Both the position numbers and the translations under genes were made by a program. DNA of 64,000 bases from Acidimicrobiaceae bacterium. GTDB taxonomy: Bacteria > Actinomycetota > Acidimicrobiia > Acidimicrobiales > Ilumatobacteraceae. The number at the start of each line of letters is the position of its first letter. Position 1 is the stretch's first letter. Of the stretch, positions 34,982-44,619 are shown one piece after another. The stretch covers positions 62,001 to 126,000 of the forward strand of contig JADKGZ010000009.1 of the NCBI GenBank assembly GCA_016722025.1. The letters are read 5' to 3'. A model generated the notes under the pieces. It made no database searches and had not been told where the DNA came from. It saw only the letters and a list, made by a program, of their open reading frames with translations.

Positions 34982-36724
34982 TCAGTTGAGTTGCGTGCCG
35001 GTCGGTTCGTCCCGGGTGGCGTCGGGGAGCTCGTTGTCGAACGTCATCGATCGAACCACACCCCATGCGGCTTGGCGCGACGAGTCGTGCCCGGTGACGG
35101 CAATCAGGAACGGCCCTCGCTCGATCGCCAGCAGGTGGCCGGGCTGGGTCGCCGTGACGGTCGCCGTGCGTGGCACATCGGCGAGCAGCGCCACTTCGCC
35201 GAAACCCTCGCCGCGCCGGACCGTGCGCATCAGCACGGCCGACATCACCACATCGAAGGCGCCATCGGCCACGGCGTAGAAGCGATCGCCGGAGTCGCCT
35301 TGGTGGATGACCACCTCGCCTGCAGCCACCGGCAACTCGATCGCGCTGCGAGCGACGGCCTCCAGCGCCAAGGTGGGCAGCGGTGCGAACACCGGCAAGC
35401 GGTGCAACAGGCTCATCGCGACAACCGGCACATCGGCTCCGTCGTCGGCGCTTCGCAACGGCCGGATCAGCGAGACTGCGAGCACGCCGTACACGCAACC
35501 GACGCCGACCAGTGCAACACTCGCGCCCGAGACTGCGATCAGCGTCTGCGCCAACAGCGAGCCGGCGATCAGGCCGATGCCCGAGCTGGTCTCCAGCGCT
35601 CCGAACACGCTGGCCAGCTGCGACGGTGGAGCCGATCGTTGCAGCAGCACACGCGCCATCAGGTCGAGGAGTGATCGGCTGCACCCGAGAACGGGCAGCG
35701 CCAGGCCCGCCATCAACAAGGTGATGTTCGCTCCGAACGCGATGCATGCGGTGGCGATGAGGGCCAGCGCCAGCAGCATCTGCGGCGCGAGCCTTGGCCG
35801 GCGCACTGCCCGCCCGGCCACGCCGATGCTGAGGAACGCGCCGGCACCGAACATCGTGGTGAGGATGCCCGCCCCAGCGGCCCCGAGATCGAGATGCTCG
35901 CCGGCGATCACCACCAGGATGATGTCGAACGCGCCGACCAGCACGTATTGGCCCATGGCCGCAGCGAGCACGCCACGGGCACCCGGCCGGCGACCCACCC
36001 GCACGACGTTGGCGAACGGGCTCAGCAGCGCGCCTGACAGCCGGGCGGCGGGCGTGCGACGAGGGCGGCGCGACTGCGCGGTGTCGTTGTCGTCGTCGTC
36101 GTCGTTGTCGTTTTGTCGTTGTTGTCGTCGGCTGCCGGCGGGCCGTGCCGCACATCAACCGTTGCCGTGGCGGCAGCCAACGCAACCAGCCCGGTGCAAC
36201 CCATCAGCACCATGCCGCCCCCGCCCAGTTGCAGCAACCCGGTCGCCGCCAGCGGGCCGAGCAGCACGCTCGCGCTCTCGCAGTGACCAACGCGCACGTT
36301 GGTCGTCGTCAGCTCGAGCGATGAGCGCACCAGGGCCGGCAGCAGCACGGCACCTGCCGGTCGTAGGGCGGTGACCGCCGTGAAGGCCAGCGCTGTGCCA
36401 GCGACGGCGATGACCACTGGGCCTTCGGCCAGCGCACGCGGCGGCGCTGCCGTAGCCGAGCGTCTGGGCCGCAAGGCTGCACCACCGCACGGATGCCGGA
36501 CGGTGCCGCTGTGCCAGCCGCGCCGTGGTGGCCGAGAGCAGCAGGTACGGCGCCAGCGCAGCAAGCGACGCGTAGCCAGCAGCGCGTGCACCGCCGCGTT
36601 CGAACGCATACACCAGCAGGCCGATGAGGGCAGCCCACTCGCCGATGACGGCGAGGAAGTGGCTGACGAGGTAGCGATGGACGTCGGCACTGCCTCGCTG
36701 GCGGCCGCTGTCGGCGGTGCTCAT
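34982..36724 (-). CDS. MFS transporter fused to a cyclic-nucleotide-binding domain (two frameshifts)
   Basis: About 580 residues. The N-terminal half (HFLAVIGEWAALIGLLVYAF, AGYASLAALAPYLLLS) changes frame near 36436 through one extra base and again in the A run at 36111-36114 through one missing base; the changes cancel in total length. Membrane segments continue with LAAAMGQYVLVGAFDIILVV, GAGILTTMFGAGAFLSIGV, LALALIATACIAFGANI and GSLLAQTLIAVSGASVALVGV. The C-terminal ~140 residues are a Crp/cNMP-binding fold (AGEVVIHQGDSGDRFYAVADGAFDVV, GEGFGEVALLADVPRTATVTA). A nucleotide may gate transport. The break lies in an Asp/Asn-coding microsatellite (36081-36131). Divergent from a Crp-type regulator. 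Confidence 0.75.
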
Positions 36725-36834
36725 CGGTCCTCGAGTGGCAGCGCGTGTCTGAGCACCTGGGGAAACTACTCCAGCCCGTGCGAGTGTGGCGGTGAGGCCC
36801 GGCGGCGCTCGACGCGGCGCAGTACGGTGCCCGC

Positions 36835-37476
36835 ATGGCCCGCTTCGACATCCTCCGCGAGCTCTCCGAGAGCGACGAACGGGCCGTGCTGGCCATGGCG
36901 CGACGTCGTAAGTTCCGGCACAACGAAGCCATCTTCCGCGAGGGAGATCCGGGGGATTCCGTGCACCTCATCGACAAGGGTCACGTGGCGGTACGCCTCA
37001 CCACCCCCGCCGGTGAGGTGGCCACCTTGCGCATCCTCGGCCCGGGCGACCTGTTCGGAGAACTTGCCGTGCTCGACCCTGGCCCACGCATGGCCACCAC
37101 CGTGGCGCTCGATGCGGTGGAGACGTTGTCGTTGCATCGCACCGTTGTCGATCAGTTGCGCGCCGACCACACCTCGGTCGACCGGGTGTTGCTCACCGCG
37201 TCGCAGCGCGAGGTGCGCCGTCTCTCCGCTGCCCTGTCGGAGGTGCTCTACACGTCGGTGCCAACGCGCCTCGCACGGCATCTGGTGCGCCTCGCGGAGG
37301 TCTTCGCAGGCGATGTGCTGCCGCTCACCCAGGACGATCTGGCCGGCTTGTGCGGCACCACTCGCCAGACCGCCAACCAGGTGCTGCAAGAGCTGCAAGC
37401 CGCAGGGGTCGTCGTGCTCGGCCGCGGCAAGGTGACGATCGTCGATCACGCGCACCTGGCCCGCGCTGCTCGCTGA
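36835..37476 (+). CDS. Crp/Fnr-family transcriptional regulator
   Basis: 213 residues. Effector domain: KFRHNEAIFREGDPGDSVHLIDKGHVAVRL and the phosphate-binding cassette GPGDLFGELAVLDPGPRMATTVAL, which keeps F-G-E-L-A and the R-x-A-T-x arrangement needed to bind cAMP-like ligands. The C-terminal winged helix is LTQDDLAGLCGTTRQTANQVLQEL. No Fe-S cysteines of the Fnr type. It is divergent from the MFS-cNMP fusion (110 bases between starts), so the locus carries two separate nucleotide-sensing domains. Confidence 0.92.
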   Translation: MARFDILRELSESDERAVLAMARRRKFRHNEAIFREGDPGDSVHLIDKGHVAVRLTTPAGEVATLRILGPGDLFGELAVLDPGPRMATTVALDAVETLSLHRTVVDQLRADHTSVDRVLLTASQREVRRLSAALSEVLYTSVPTRLARHLVRLAEVFAGDVLPLTQDDLAGLCGTTRQTANQVLQELQAAGVVVLGRGKVTIVDHAHLARAAR

Positions 37477-37498
37477 CAGCTCGATCGCGCCCGGTCGC

Positions 37499-37768
37499 TC
37501 ACTCCGACGCCGCGAAGCGCCGCGTGAAGCTGCGAGCCCACGGCACCTGCCGCGGTACCTTCGAGCTGGGCGATGTGGTCAGGGCCCTCGGCTCGTGCTC
37601 GGCAGCGCGAGGGGTGCGGGGCTTGGCATCGCGGAACTGACGACGCTCGAGACCTTGGGCGATGAAGTTGGCGGCAAAGACGGAGTGGTTCATGGCCGCA
37701 TCGTCCACCGCGTGGCAGATGCGCGCCGTCGGCTGGTCGACGTTGGAACCGTCAGGAAGTCGACACAA
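37499..37768 (-). CDS. short hypothetical ORF, doubtful
   Basis: Up to 89 residues from a TTG, or 64 from the ATG at 37693. The residues ARICHAVDDAAMNHSVFAAN have a plausible protein composition, and the region is the only candidate in a 303-base gap before the FAD monooxygenase stop. The C-terminal half is basic with no recognisable motif. It could be a degraded gene end; there is no ribosome binding sequence. I do not recognise it. Confidence 0.3.
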   Translation of the reverse strand: MCRLPDGSNVDQPTARICHAVDDAAMNHSVFAANFIAQGLERRQFRDAKPRTPRAAEHEPRALTTSPSSKVPRQVPWARSFTRRFAASE

Positions 37769-37779
37769 CCGTGCCGGCC

Positions 37780-39012
37780 TCAGGCCAATGCGAGGATTCG
37801 CTGCACGTTCTCCGCCTCGAACGACTCGGCGGGGCCCATCTCTGGGCCGGCGAGGCTGGACAGCATCAGGCCCAGCATCAGTCCGTCCGACATCATCTGC
37901 CCGCTGAACGCAACTCGCCGCGCCTGCCCTTCAGGGGTGAACGTGCACCGCAGCTCCGTGGCCACGTGCACCACCACTCGCAGCCGGCGCATGCGCTCCG
38001 ATCGTTCCTCGGCGTACCCCTCGAACGCTGCAGCAGACCAGTCGTCGCCGGCCAGCAGCACGTCGGTGACCGCTCGCGCGTCGCGCATGGCGACGCTCAA
38101 CCCTTCGCCGATCAGCGGGTCGGACCAACCCGCCGCATCGCCCACCAGCACCACGCCATCTGCCATCGGTCGGTCGGTCCACGCGTCGGTGCCGACGTAG
38201 AACGAGCACGGTCCGGCCGGCTGCGCGTTCGCCAATCGTTCGCTGTTGGGCACGCACTTCAATCGGAACGCGTCGAGCATGTGCTGCGTGCGCTCGGGCC
38301 CGGCGGTGGCAGGCCCGGGTTCGCATGCCAGGTACAGCCGCACGTACCCGTTGGGGCGAGGGAACGCGAGGAAGTGCCGGTTGCCCTCGTTGCCGAGGAA
38401 GGCAGCGTCGCTGCCCCAATCGGCGTCCTTCACCAACAGCCCGCCGAGCGTTGCCCGCGACTCGATCTGCGCGAGCGGAATGCCGAGTGCGCGGCGCACG
38501 GTCGACTGCCGCCCGTCAGCGCCGATGACCAGCCGGCACGGCACCTCGTAGACGATGCCGTCGAGCTCGTAGCGCACGACCGGTGAGGTGTCGGGGGCGG
38601 CGATCATATCGACGTCGCCCACACCGCGCACGATGTGGGCGCCGCGCTGCTGCGCCAACGTGTTGAGCGCCTCGGATGCCTGGGGATGGCCGACGCACAT
38701 CGCGCCGGGAACGTCGGGCAGCAACATGCCCAGCGGTATCGCGCTCGCCTCGGCGGTGACCGGGTCGATGTGCTCGCCGTAGGTGACGAAGGCGTTCGTG
38801 TATCCGCCACCGGCCTCGAGCAGCGTCTGCTCCAACCCCAGCCGCAGCATCTCGGCGACGCCCCACGGCTGCATGTACTCGCCGCGCACCTTGTCGCGAT
38901 AGGTGGTCTGGCGCTCCAGCACCAAGACGCTCACGCCGGCAGGTGCCAGTGCGGCGGCGATCGACGACCCGGCGATGCCCCCACCGACCACGACTACGTC
39001 GAACTGTTCCAT
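37780..39012 (-). CDS. FAD-dependent monooxygenase / geranylgeranyl-reductase-like flavoprotein
   Basis: 410 residues from the ATG at 39012, preceded by AGGGAGGG with good spacing. The N-terminal FAD motif is VVVGGGIAGSSIAAAL (GxGxxG) with Glu ending the second strand (LVLERQ). The mid motif is RLVIGADGRQSTVRRAL (the D-G motif), and VVLVGDAAGWSDPLIGEGLSVAMRDAR is the second FAD motif. This layout is the PHBH-like group A hydroxylases and related reductases. An upstream MFS gene is on the same strand, 167 bases away. The substrate is not evident; the N-terminal YRDKVRGEYMQPWG resembles halogenase and geranylgeranyl-reductase variants. Confidence 0.88.
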   Translation of the reverse strand: MEQFDVVVVGGGIAGSSIAAALAPAGVSVLVLERQTTYRDKVRGEYMQPWGVAEMLRLGLEQTLLEAGGGYTNAFVTYGEHIDPVTAEASAIPLGMLLPDVPGAMCVGHPQASEALNTLAQQRGAHIVRGVGDVDMIAAPDTSPVVRYELDGIVYEVPCRLVIGADGRQSTVRRALGIPLAQIESRATLGGLLVKDADWGSDAAFLGNEGNRHFLAFPRPNGYVRLYLACEPGPATAGPERTQHMLDAFRLKCVPNSERLANAQPAGPCSFYVGTDAWTDRPMADGVVLVGDAAGWSDPLIGEGLSVAMRDARAVTDVLLAGDDWSAAAFEGYAEERSERMRRLRVVVHVATELRCTFTPEGQARRVAFSGQMMSDGLMLGLMLSSLAGPEMGPAESFEAENVQRILALA

Positions 39013-39178
39013 GACGAGCCCTCCCTGCTTCGGCGCCCCGGGCCGCCACAGGCCGCGACAGTACTGCACCAGGTGCTTGTCGAGGACGGGCCGACCGCAG
39101 TCAACTCTCGCGCACCCTCTCCGCACGGCTCGCCCATCGGCTTGCCCCGCCACTGGATGAACGAGGAATGCGGTGGCG

Positions 39179-40438
39179 CTAGCGGCTGACCGGCTTGGCG
39201 GTGCCCCACAGGATGCTCGCCGCTGCCAGCGAGATGAACACGAGGACGTAGATCGCGAACGGGCGCACCGTGCCGTCGAAGGCGCTGCTCGCCATGCCGC
39301 CCAGCAAGGCCCCGCCAGCCGCCGTGACGGTGGCGATGATGGACGACGCCGTGCCGGCCACGTGTGGCAGCGGCTCCATTGCCAGTGAGTTGCTGTTCGG
39401 CGACAGCCCCTGCACCAGCGGCAGCACCACGCACAGTGCCAACGTGAACAGCCAGAAGTTGGGCTGTCCATCGCCGGTGAAGGAGACGGCCACCAGCCCG
39501 ATCGCGGCCACCACTCCGATGATCGCCTGGCCGCGCACGAGCGGGATGACGCCGAGGCGACCGACGAGCCGGGCGTTGTTGAGCGAGTTGATGGCCAAGA
39601 GCACGGCGATGACACCGAAGAACAGAGGGAACCAGGCGCCGTACCCGTACACGTCCTCCAGGATCACCTCGGAGCTGCCCAGGTAGGCGGTCATGGAGGC
39701 GAACAGGAACGTGATCGCGACGGTGAGCGCCATCGTCTGGCGATGCGTCACCACTTCTAAGCCGGCTTGGCCGACAGCGCGCCATGTGAACGGTCGTCGA
39801 CGATCCACCGGCAGGGTTTCGGGCAGCCGACGGGCCCACAACGCCAGCAGCCCGGCGACGACCGCGGGGAACCAGAACACGGCTCGCCACGGCAGCACGG
39901 CGATGAGCCCGGCACCGACGCCAGGAGCCACGATCGGCACCAGCAGGAACACGGCCATGATCATCGACATCAGGCGCGCCATCGCATCGCCGTCGTAGCG
40001 GTCGCGGATCATGGCCACGCTCAGCGAGCGAGGGCCGGCAGCGCCCACACCCCACACGAAGCGCGCGATCACGATCAGTTGCCACGACGGCGCGAGTGCT
40101 GCGGTGGCGGCACTGACGGCGTACAGCGCCAGGCCGGCGAACAGCGGGATGCGCCGCCCGAACCGGTCGGAGGCCGGCCCGTAGAGCCAAGGGCCGGCTG
40201 CCAAGCCCAGGAAGTAGGCCGTGACGATCCACGTGACTTGTGTGGAGTCGGGGGCCATGCCGAACTGCTGGCGAATCTCGGGAAACGCCGGCAGCATCAG
40301 GTCGATGCCGACCGCAGTGGTGGCCATGAGCGCGGTGACGAGCAGGATGAACTCGCGCCCGGTCGCGACGCCCTTGGTGTCCGCCTGCTGCTCGCCGATC
40401 GTGGCATGTTCGGCATCGGGCAACGGCACGGGTGCCAC
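39179..40438 (-). CDS. MFS multidrug transporter, Bcr/CflA-like
   Basis: 419 residues from a GTG at 40438; the same frame continues upstream only as antisense of other genes. Twelve membrane segments, beginning REFILLVTALMATTAVGIDLML. The motif A loop between helices 2 and 3 is LYGPASDRFGRRIPLFAGL. The helix 1 sequence and LPETLP in the central loop match the Bcr/CflA drug-efflux group. These proton antiporters expel small toxic molecules. Adjacent minus-strand genes (TauD dioxygenase upstream, FAD monooxygenase downstream) may supply or modify its substrate; that link is only inferred from position. Confidence 0.9.
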   Translation of the reverse strand: MAPVPLPDAEHATIGEQQADTKGVATGREFILLVTALMATTAVGIDLMLPAFPEIRQQFGMAPDSTQVTWIVTAYFLGLAAGPWLYGPASDRFGRRIPLFAGLALYAVSAATAALAPSWQLIVIARFVWGVGAAGPRSLSVAMIRDRYDGDAMARLMSMIMAVFLLVPIVAPGVGAGLIAVLPWRAVFWFPAVVAGLLALWARRLPETLPVDRRRPFTWRAVGQAGLEVVTHRQTMALTVAITFLFASMTAYLGSSEVILEDVYGYGAWFPLFFGVIAVLLAINSLNNARLVGRLGVIPLVRGQAIIGVVAAIGLVAVSFTGDGQPNFWLFTLALCVVLPLVQGLSPNSNSLAMEPLPHVAGTASSIIATVTAAGGALLGGMASSAFDGTVRPFAIYVLVFISLAAASILWGTAKPVSR

Positions 40439-40464
40439 GATACGAGCGAGTCGTCTACCGCCAA

Positions 40465-41331
40465 CTACCGGCGTTCGGGTGCGGGTTGGTTGCTGAACAG
40501 GCCGGCTCGGCGACTGGAGGCAACGGTGACGCGCTGCATCTCGCGGTCGTACATGGGGTAGTGGTCGCCACTGGCGAAGTGCTGCGTCGCCCAGTTGTCC
40601 CAGATCACCACCGTGTTGCGCCGCCAGCGCAGGCGCATCTGGAACCGAGGCTGACGAGCCAACGCGAACAAGCGCTCGAGCACGGCTGCGCCGGCAGCGT
40701 CGCCCATGCCGACCATGCGCTCGGTGAAGCTCTCGTTCACGTACAAGACCTCTCTGCCGCTCACCGGGTGGCGCACGATCACGGGGTGCTCGGCGGTGGT
40801 GTCGTCGCTGGTGGTGGAGAGGCTCCGCTGTCGGTCGGTGTGCCCGTACCCCTCCAGGAACCGGAAGCCGTGCGACAGCGAGTGGAACGCCCGTCGATCG
40901 ACGACCTGCGCGCGCAGCTCGTCGGGGAGCGCAGTGCACGCTGCCCGCATGTCGACCCACAGCGTGTCGCCGCCCACCGGTGGGATGAGCTCGGCGCGGA
41001 GCACCGCCGCGAACGGTGGATTCGCCTTGCACGACAGGTCGCTGTGCCACACCTCCGACTCCGGCGGGTGAGCAGCGTCGTTGGGGATGATGTTCACCTG
41101 CGGAAACCCGGTGACGGACGGGTAGAGCGGATGCGTCGCGCCCACTTCGCCCAAGGCGGCGGCCAGGTCGAGGTGCGTCTGCGGGTCGATCGGCTGATCG
41201 CGGAACACGAGCACGGCGCGCTCGACGAGGGCATCGTGGATCTGCTCGCCCAAGGTTGCAGTGAGGTCGGCGCACAGATCGACCCCGCTGACCTCGGAGC
41301 CGATGGTGGTGGTGATCGGTGTGAGCTGCAT
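40465..41331 (-). CDS. TauD/TfdA-family Fe(II)/2-oxoglutarate dioxygenase
   Basis: 288 residues. The iron triad is His96-x-Asp98 (EVWHSDLS) and His251 (ATQHFASGDHYP); Arg267 in the REMQRVTV strand binds 2-oxoglutarate, and GGDTLWVDM is the usual Thr-containing strand. The family hydroxylates taurine, aryloxyacetates or similar acids and releases sulfite, phenol or an aldehyde. It lies between an amidohydrolase (12 bases upstream) and an MFS exporter (26 bases downstream), all minus strand, so the three are likely one transcript for use of an organic acid. Confidence 0.92.
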   Translation of the reverse strand: MQLTPITTTIGSEVSGVDLCADLTATLGEQIHDALVERAVLVFRDQPIDPQTHLDLAAALGEVGATHPLYPSVTGFPQVNIIPNDAAHPPESEVWHSDLSCKANPPFAAVLRAELIPPVGGDTLWVDMRAACTALPDELRAQVVDRRAFHSLSHGFRFLEGYGHTDRQRSLSTTSDDTTAEHPVIVRHPVSGREVLYVNESFTERMVGMGDAAGAAVLERLFALARQPRFQMRLRWRRNTVVIWDNWATQHFASGDHYPMYDREMQRVTVASSRRAGLFSNQPAPERR

Positions 41332-41343
41332 GGTGTGGCTCGG

Positions 41344-42363
41344 TCACGCAGCCGCGAGGCGGTAGACGCTGCTGGCGGTGCCTCGGAACATCGCATCCTG
41401 TTCGGTCGCGGAGAAGGTGGCAGCGATCTTCTTCAGCCCGTTCCACAGCACGCCGTAGGAGAGCGACCACCGGTCGATGGGGAAGTTCGATTCGAACATG
41501 CACCGGTCGGGGCCGAAGCAGTCGATGGTGTGCAGGTACCAGTCGCGTTGGGCGGCGACGAACTCGTCGGATGTGGGCGGTCGTCGGGCGGTGTGCCACT
41601 CGAAGCCGTTGTCGGGCATCGCCAGCCCGCCGAGCTTGGCGACCACGTTCGGGCAGCGGGCGATCTCGGCGATCGTGTCGCGCCAGCCGGCCCGGATCTC
41701 GTCGCGCCGCGCCGCATACGGGCCCACGCCCAGTGGTGTGCCGAAGTGGTCGAGCACCATCGTGGTTTGCGGTACCGCACGCGCGAGATCGAGGAAGTCG
41801 CCGTTCTGGTAGTGGTAGTGCCATGTGTCGTAGGTGAGGCCGCGGTCGCCCAGCCGCCCGACACCGCGGCGAAACGAGGGGTCGGTGGCGAGGTCGCGAG
41901 GTGCCCGGCCCGGGATGCGCAGCGCCTCGGGGTGCTCTGCGCTGGACAGCGCGTGACGGATGCCCTTGAACAAGTGGCCGCCGGCTTCGGCGTGAGCGTC
42001 GAGGATCTCGTCGAGATCGGGCCGGCGCAGATCGGCCGATGACACGATGCCACCGATGAGGTGGGCTGGGTCGCGCGCCGATTCGCCGGCGACGAAGCTG
42101 GTCTCGCCCACCGACATCAGGTGCTCGGGTGCTGCATGGTCGTAGGCGGCGCCGCACTCCACGAACACCGTGCGCACGATGCGGTGGCCGCCGCCGCTGC
42201 TGGTGCCGTCGACGTCGCTGTGCAACTCGTCGAGCCCGTAGGGCAACGCGCCACCCGCTGGCCACAGGTGGTGGTGCGGGTCGACGATCGGTCGCGCAGG
42301 GTCGACCACCTCCTCGATCACGAGGTCGAGCCACTCCTGAGTGCCGGGGATGGGGTTCGTCAT
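41344..42363 (-). CDS. amidohydrolase family protein (lactonase/decarboxylase type)
   Basis: 339 residues from the ATG at 42363; a GTG six bases earlier is also in frame. The metal motif near the N-terminus is IVDPHHHLW (H-x-H form), then GGHLFKGIRHAL, LVLDHFGTPLG-like strand TTMVLDHFGTPLG, and FESNFPIDRWSLSYG with the C-terminal metal aspartate. The DPHHHLW form is typical of the COG3618 group (fucono-lactonase and related). Stops 12 bases before the TauD gene and is divergent from the alpha/beta hydrolase at 42407, sharing a 43-base promoter gap. Confidence 0.9.
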   Translation of the reverse strand: MTNPIPGTQEWLDLVIEEVVDPARPIVDPHHHLWPAGGALPYGLDELHSDVDGTSSGGGHRIVRTVFVECGAAYDHAAPEHLMSVGETSFVAGESARDPAHLIGGIVSSADLRRPDLDEILDAHAEAGGHLFKGIRHALSSAEHPEALRIPGRAPRDLATDPSFRRGVGRLGDRGLTYDTWHYHYQNGDFLDLARAVPQTTMVLDHFGTPLGVGPYAARRDEIRAGWRDTIAEIARCPNVVAKLGGLAMPDNGFEWHTARRPPTSDEFVAAQRDWYLHTIDCFGPDRCMFESNFPIDRWSLSYGVLWNGLKKIAATFSATEQDAMFRGTASSVYRLAAA

Positions 42364-42406
42364 GCCCACTCATTAGCAGCTCGCTGCCGGTCGGTACGCT
42401 GCGCGG

Positions 42407-43264
42407 ATGTTCATCGACAACGACGGAGTAGCACTGCACGTGGCCGATGACGGGCAGCATGACGCCCCGGTGGTGCTCGTCCTGCACGGCATCACGTCCG
42501 GCACCACCACCTGGGACTGGCTGGTGCCGCACCTGTTCGACACGCATCGCATCCTGCGGCTCGACTTCCGTGGGCACGGGCAGTCGGGTCGTGCACCGGG
42601 CACCTACCACTTCCCGTCGTACCTCTCCGACGCCATCGCCGTGTGCGAGCAGCTCGCCGGAGGCCCCGCGTTCGTGCTCGGCCACTCGTTGGGCGGCGGC
42701 ACCGCGGCGGCGCTCGCACAGCAACGCCCCGACCTGGTACGCGGTCTGCTGCTCGAAGACCCGGCGCTTGCCAGCCGCGACCAGCTGCAGGGCGAGCACG
42801 ACGGCAACACGCTGCTCGGTGCGTTTCAGCTGATTCGCCAGGGCGTTCCCAGGTTGCAGCAGAGCGGCATGTCGGTGGAGCAACTCACCGGCATCGTCGC
42901 CGCCGGCCCCCGTCCGGCGGGTGGCACGCTCGGCGACACGATGTACCCCGACGCGATTCGAGCCATGGCGGTGGCGATGCTGCAGCTCGACGCCACCGTG
43001 CTCGACCCGGTGCTCGACGGTTCGATGATCACGTCGTTCGACCCGGCGGCAACCATCCCGGTGCCGGCGACGGTGCTCGCCGCCGACGCCGCCTCACCTG
43101 ACGCGGTGGTACGCGCCATCGACATCGAACGGCTGGCTCAGTACAGCCCTCATGTGGCGGTTCGCATGCTGGCAGGAGCCGGCCATCTCATCCACGACTC
43201 ACTGGCCCATCGCAACACCTTGCGCGATGCGCTGCTGGCACTGCTGGCCGTCACCAACGGCTGA
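42407..43264 (+). CDS. alpha/beta-fold hydrolase
   Basis: 285 residues. Oxyanion region VLHGITSGTTTWDW, nucleophile elbow GHSLGGG with Ser94, and a late histidine in MLAGAGHLIHDSLAHR. The cap region is short (roughly residues 125-200). The family covers esterases, lactonases and C-C hydrolases; the specific reaction is not evident. Divergent from the amidohydrolase and TauD genes, which may make it part of the same catabolic unit. Confidence 0.9.
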   Translation: MFIDNDGVALHVADDGQHDAPVVLVLHGITSGTTTWDWLVPHLFDTHRILRLDFRGHGQSGRAPGTYHFPSYLSDAIAVCEQLAGGPAFVLGHSLGGGTAAALAQQRPDLVRGLLLEDPALASRDQLQGEHDGNTLLGAFQLIRQGVPRLQQSGMSVEQLTGIVAAGPRPAGGTLGDTMYPDAIRAMAVAMLQLDATVLDPVLDGSMITSFDPAATIPVPATVLAADAASPDAVVRAIDIERLAQYSPHVAVRMLAGAGHLIHDSLAHRNTLRDALLALLAVTNG

Positions 43265-43278
43265 CGCGTGTCGCCCGA

Positions 43279-44499
43279 TCAGCCGTCGTTCACGTCGAGC
43301 TGCGTCCAGGTGCCGTCGTTCAACGTGTTGGGGTCGAAGCCGGGGTCGTCGACAGCCAGGTAGTCGCCCTGGCTGTTCACCCAGTACGTGTCCCAAGTGG
43401 AGGGCAGCTGCACCAGCGTGTTGTTGATCGGGTCGACGTAGGTGTCGACGCCACCCAGGGTCTCGCGGACGAACTGGGCTTGGCGGTCTTGGGATGCCTG
43501 GCGTTCGTTCACCACTTGCTGCTGCAACCGTGCGCTCTCGGCGCGGTACTGCGCGAGCAGCTCCCCGAAGGCAACGGTGTCAGCCATCTGCTGCTGCAGG
43601 CCCTGCCGGAACAGCTGGCCGACGAGCCGGTAGTTGGCTTCCCACTCCGGGGTGGAGATGCGGCTGGCGATGATGGTGGAGATGATGCCCGCGTTGCGAT
43701 CCAGCTCGCCTTGCGGGGCGCTCGCGGTGTGCGCGTAGTTCACGTACCACGACGTGATGTCACCGTTGCTGGTGAACAGCAGTGCGAACGAGACGTCGCG
43801 CTCCCACGCCTGGCCGTCGCGCATGTACGAGTACCGCAGGCGGTAGGCATGTGCCTCGCCGGGGCCCCCGAACTGCGTGAGGAAGTCCTGCGCGATGGCC
43901 GGAACTTCCACACCCGACACCAGCTGCGCGCCGGCCAGCTCGGCAAGGTCGTTGGGCACCCAGAACTGGCGGACGAACTCGACGGGATCGATGATCGGGG
44001 GCACATAGGCCTTGCCCTGGTAGTTGCCGCCGATCGGCACGTCGAAGCCGGCCGGTGCGGTGAAGTAGATGAAGTCCTGGATGGGCAACCAATCGACGGT
44101 GATGCCCGACACCGGGTCGGCGACGCGCGTCTGCAGGAATGCCAGCCGGCTCCACAGCGGCAGCCACTGAACACTGCCCGAGGCCTGCCAGCCGGTGGGC
44201 ACCAGCACCGACACGGCCGTGACGCCGTTGGCCGCGGGATCGACGAAGGTCTGCGGAGTGAAGCGAATGCTCGCCGGCTCGGTGGTGGTGGCGACGGTCG
44301 TGGGCGACTCGGTGGTGGGCGAGTCGGTGGATGCGGAACCCGTCGCGACGGTGGTCGCACTGGAGGGAGCCGGGTTCGTGGGTGCCACGCTCGCCATGGT
44401 GGTGGGTGGCTGCGGCACGTCGACCAGCGAGTCGGTGCCCGAGCAGGCGACGATGGAGATGGCTGCACTCACGATCACAGCGACTGCCGCACGTTGCAT
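43279..44499 (-). CDS. secreted lipoprotein of unknown function
   Basis: 406 residues from the ATG at 44499. The signal peptide ends in a lipobox I-V-A-Cys19, followed by a Thr/Ser/Pro-rich stalk of about 60 residues. The globular part has no family I know; it contains TAVSVLVPTGWQASGSVQW, typical of extracellular PsbP-like beta domains, a helix-rich stretch (QLFRQGLQQQMADTVAFGELL) resembling a coiled coil, and an aromatic C-terminus (LPSTWDTYWVNSQGDYLAVDD). It is probably anchored to the outside of the membrane. It stands alone, 15 bases from the convergent hydrolase stop. Confidence 0.75.
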   Translation of the reverse strand: MQRAAVAVIVSAAISIVACSGTDSLVDVPQPPTTMASVAPTNPAPSSATTVATGSASTDSPTTESPTTVATTTEPASIRFTPQTFVDPAANGVTAVSVLVPTGWQASGSVQWLPLWSRLAFLQTRVADPVSGITVDWLPIQDFIYFTAPAGFDVPIGGNYQGKAYVPPIIDPVEFVRQFWVPNDLAELAGAQLVSGVEVPAIAQDFLTQFGGPGEAHAYRLRYSYMRDGQAWERDVSFALLFTSNGDITSWYVNYAHTASAPQGELDRNAGIISTIIASRISTPEWEANYRLVGQLFRQGLQQQMADTVAFGELLAQYRAESARLQQQVVNERQASQDRQAQFVRETLGGVDTYVDPINNTLVQLPSTWDTYWVNSQGDYLAVDDPGFDPNTLNDGTWTQLDVNDG

Positions 44500-44619
44500 C
44501 GATGCAGTCTGCCACCCTCTGGCACCGACCCTGTTCGAGCGCGCCGGTCGGCCCGCTGCCACATCGAGTGTGGCAGCGGGCCGACCGGAGATGCGTGCGC
44601 GGTGGTGCCGGCGGGCGGG

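Noticed and set aside
34104..36185. Upstream extension of the EEP phosphoesterase frame
   Set aside because: Low-complexity Arg/Gly/Pro translation in the shadow of the propeller and MFS genes; the GTG at 34103 overlaps the previous stop.
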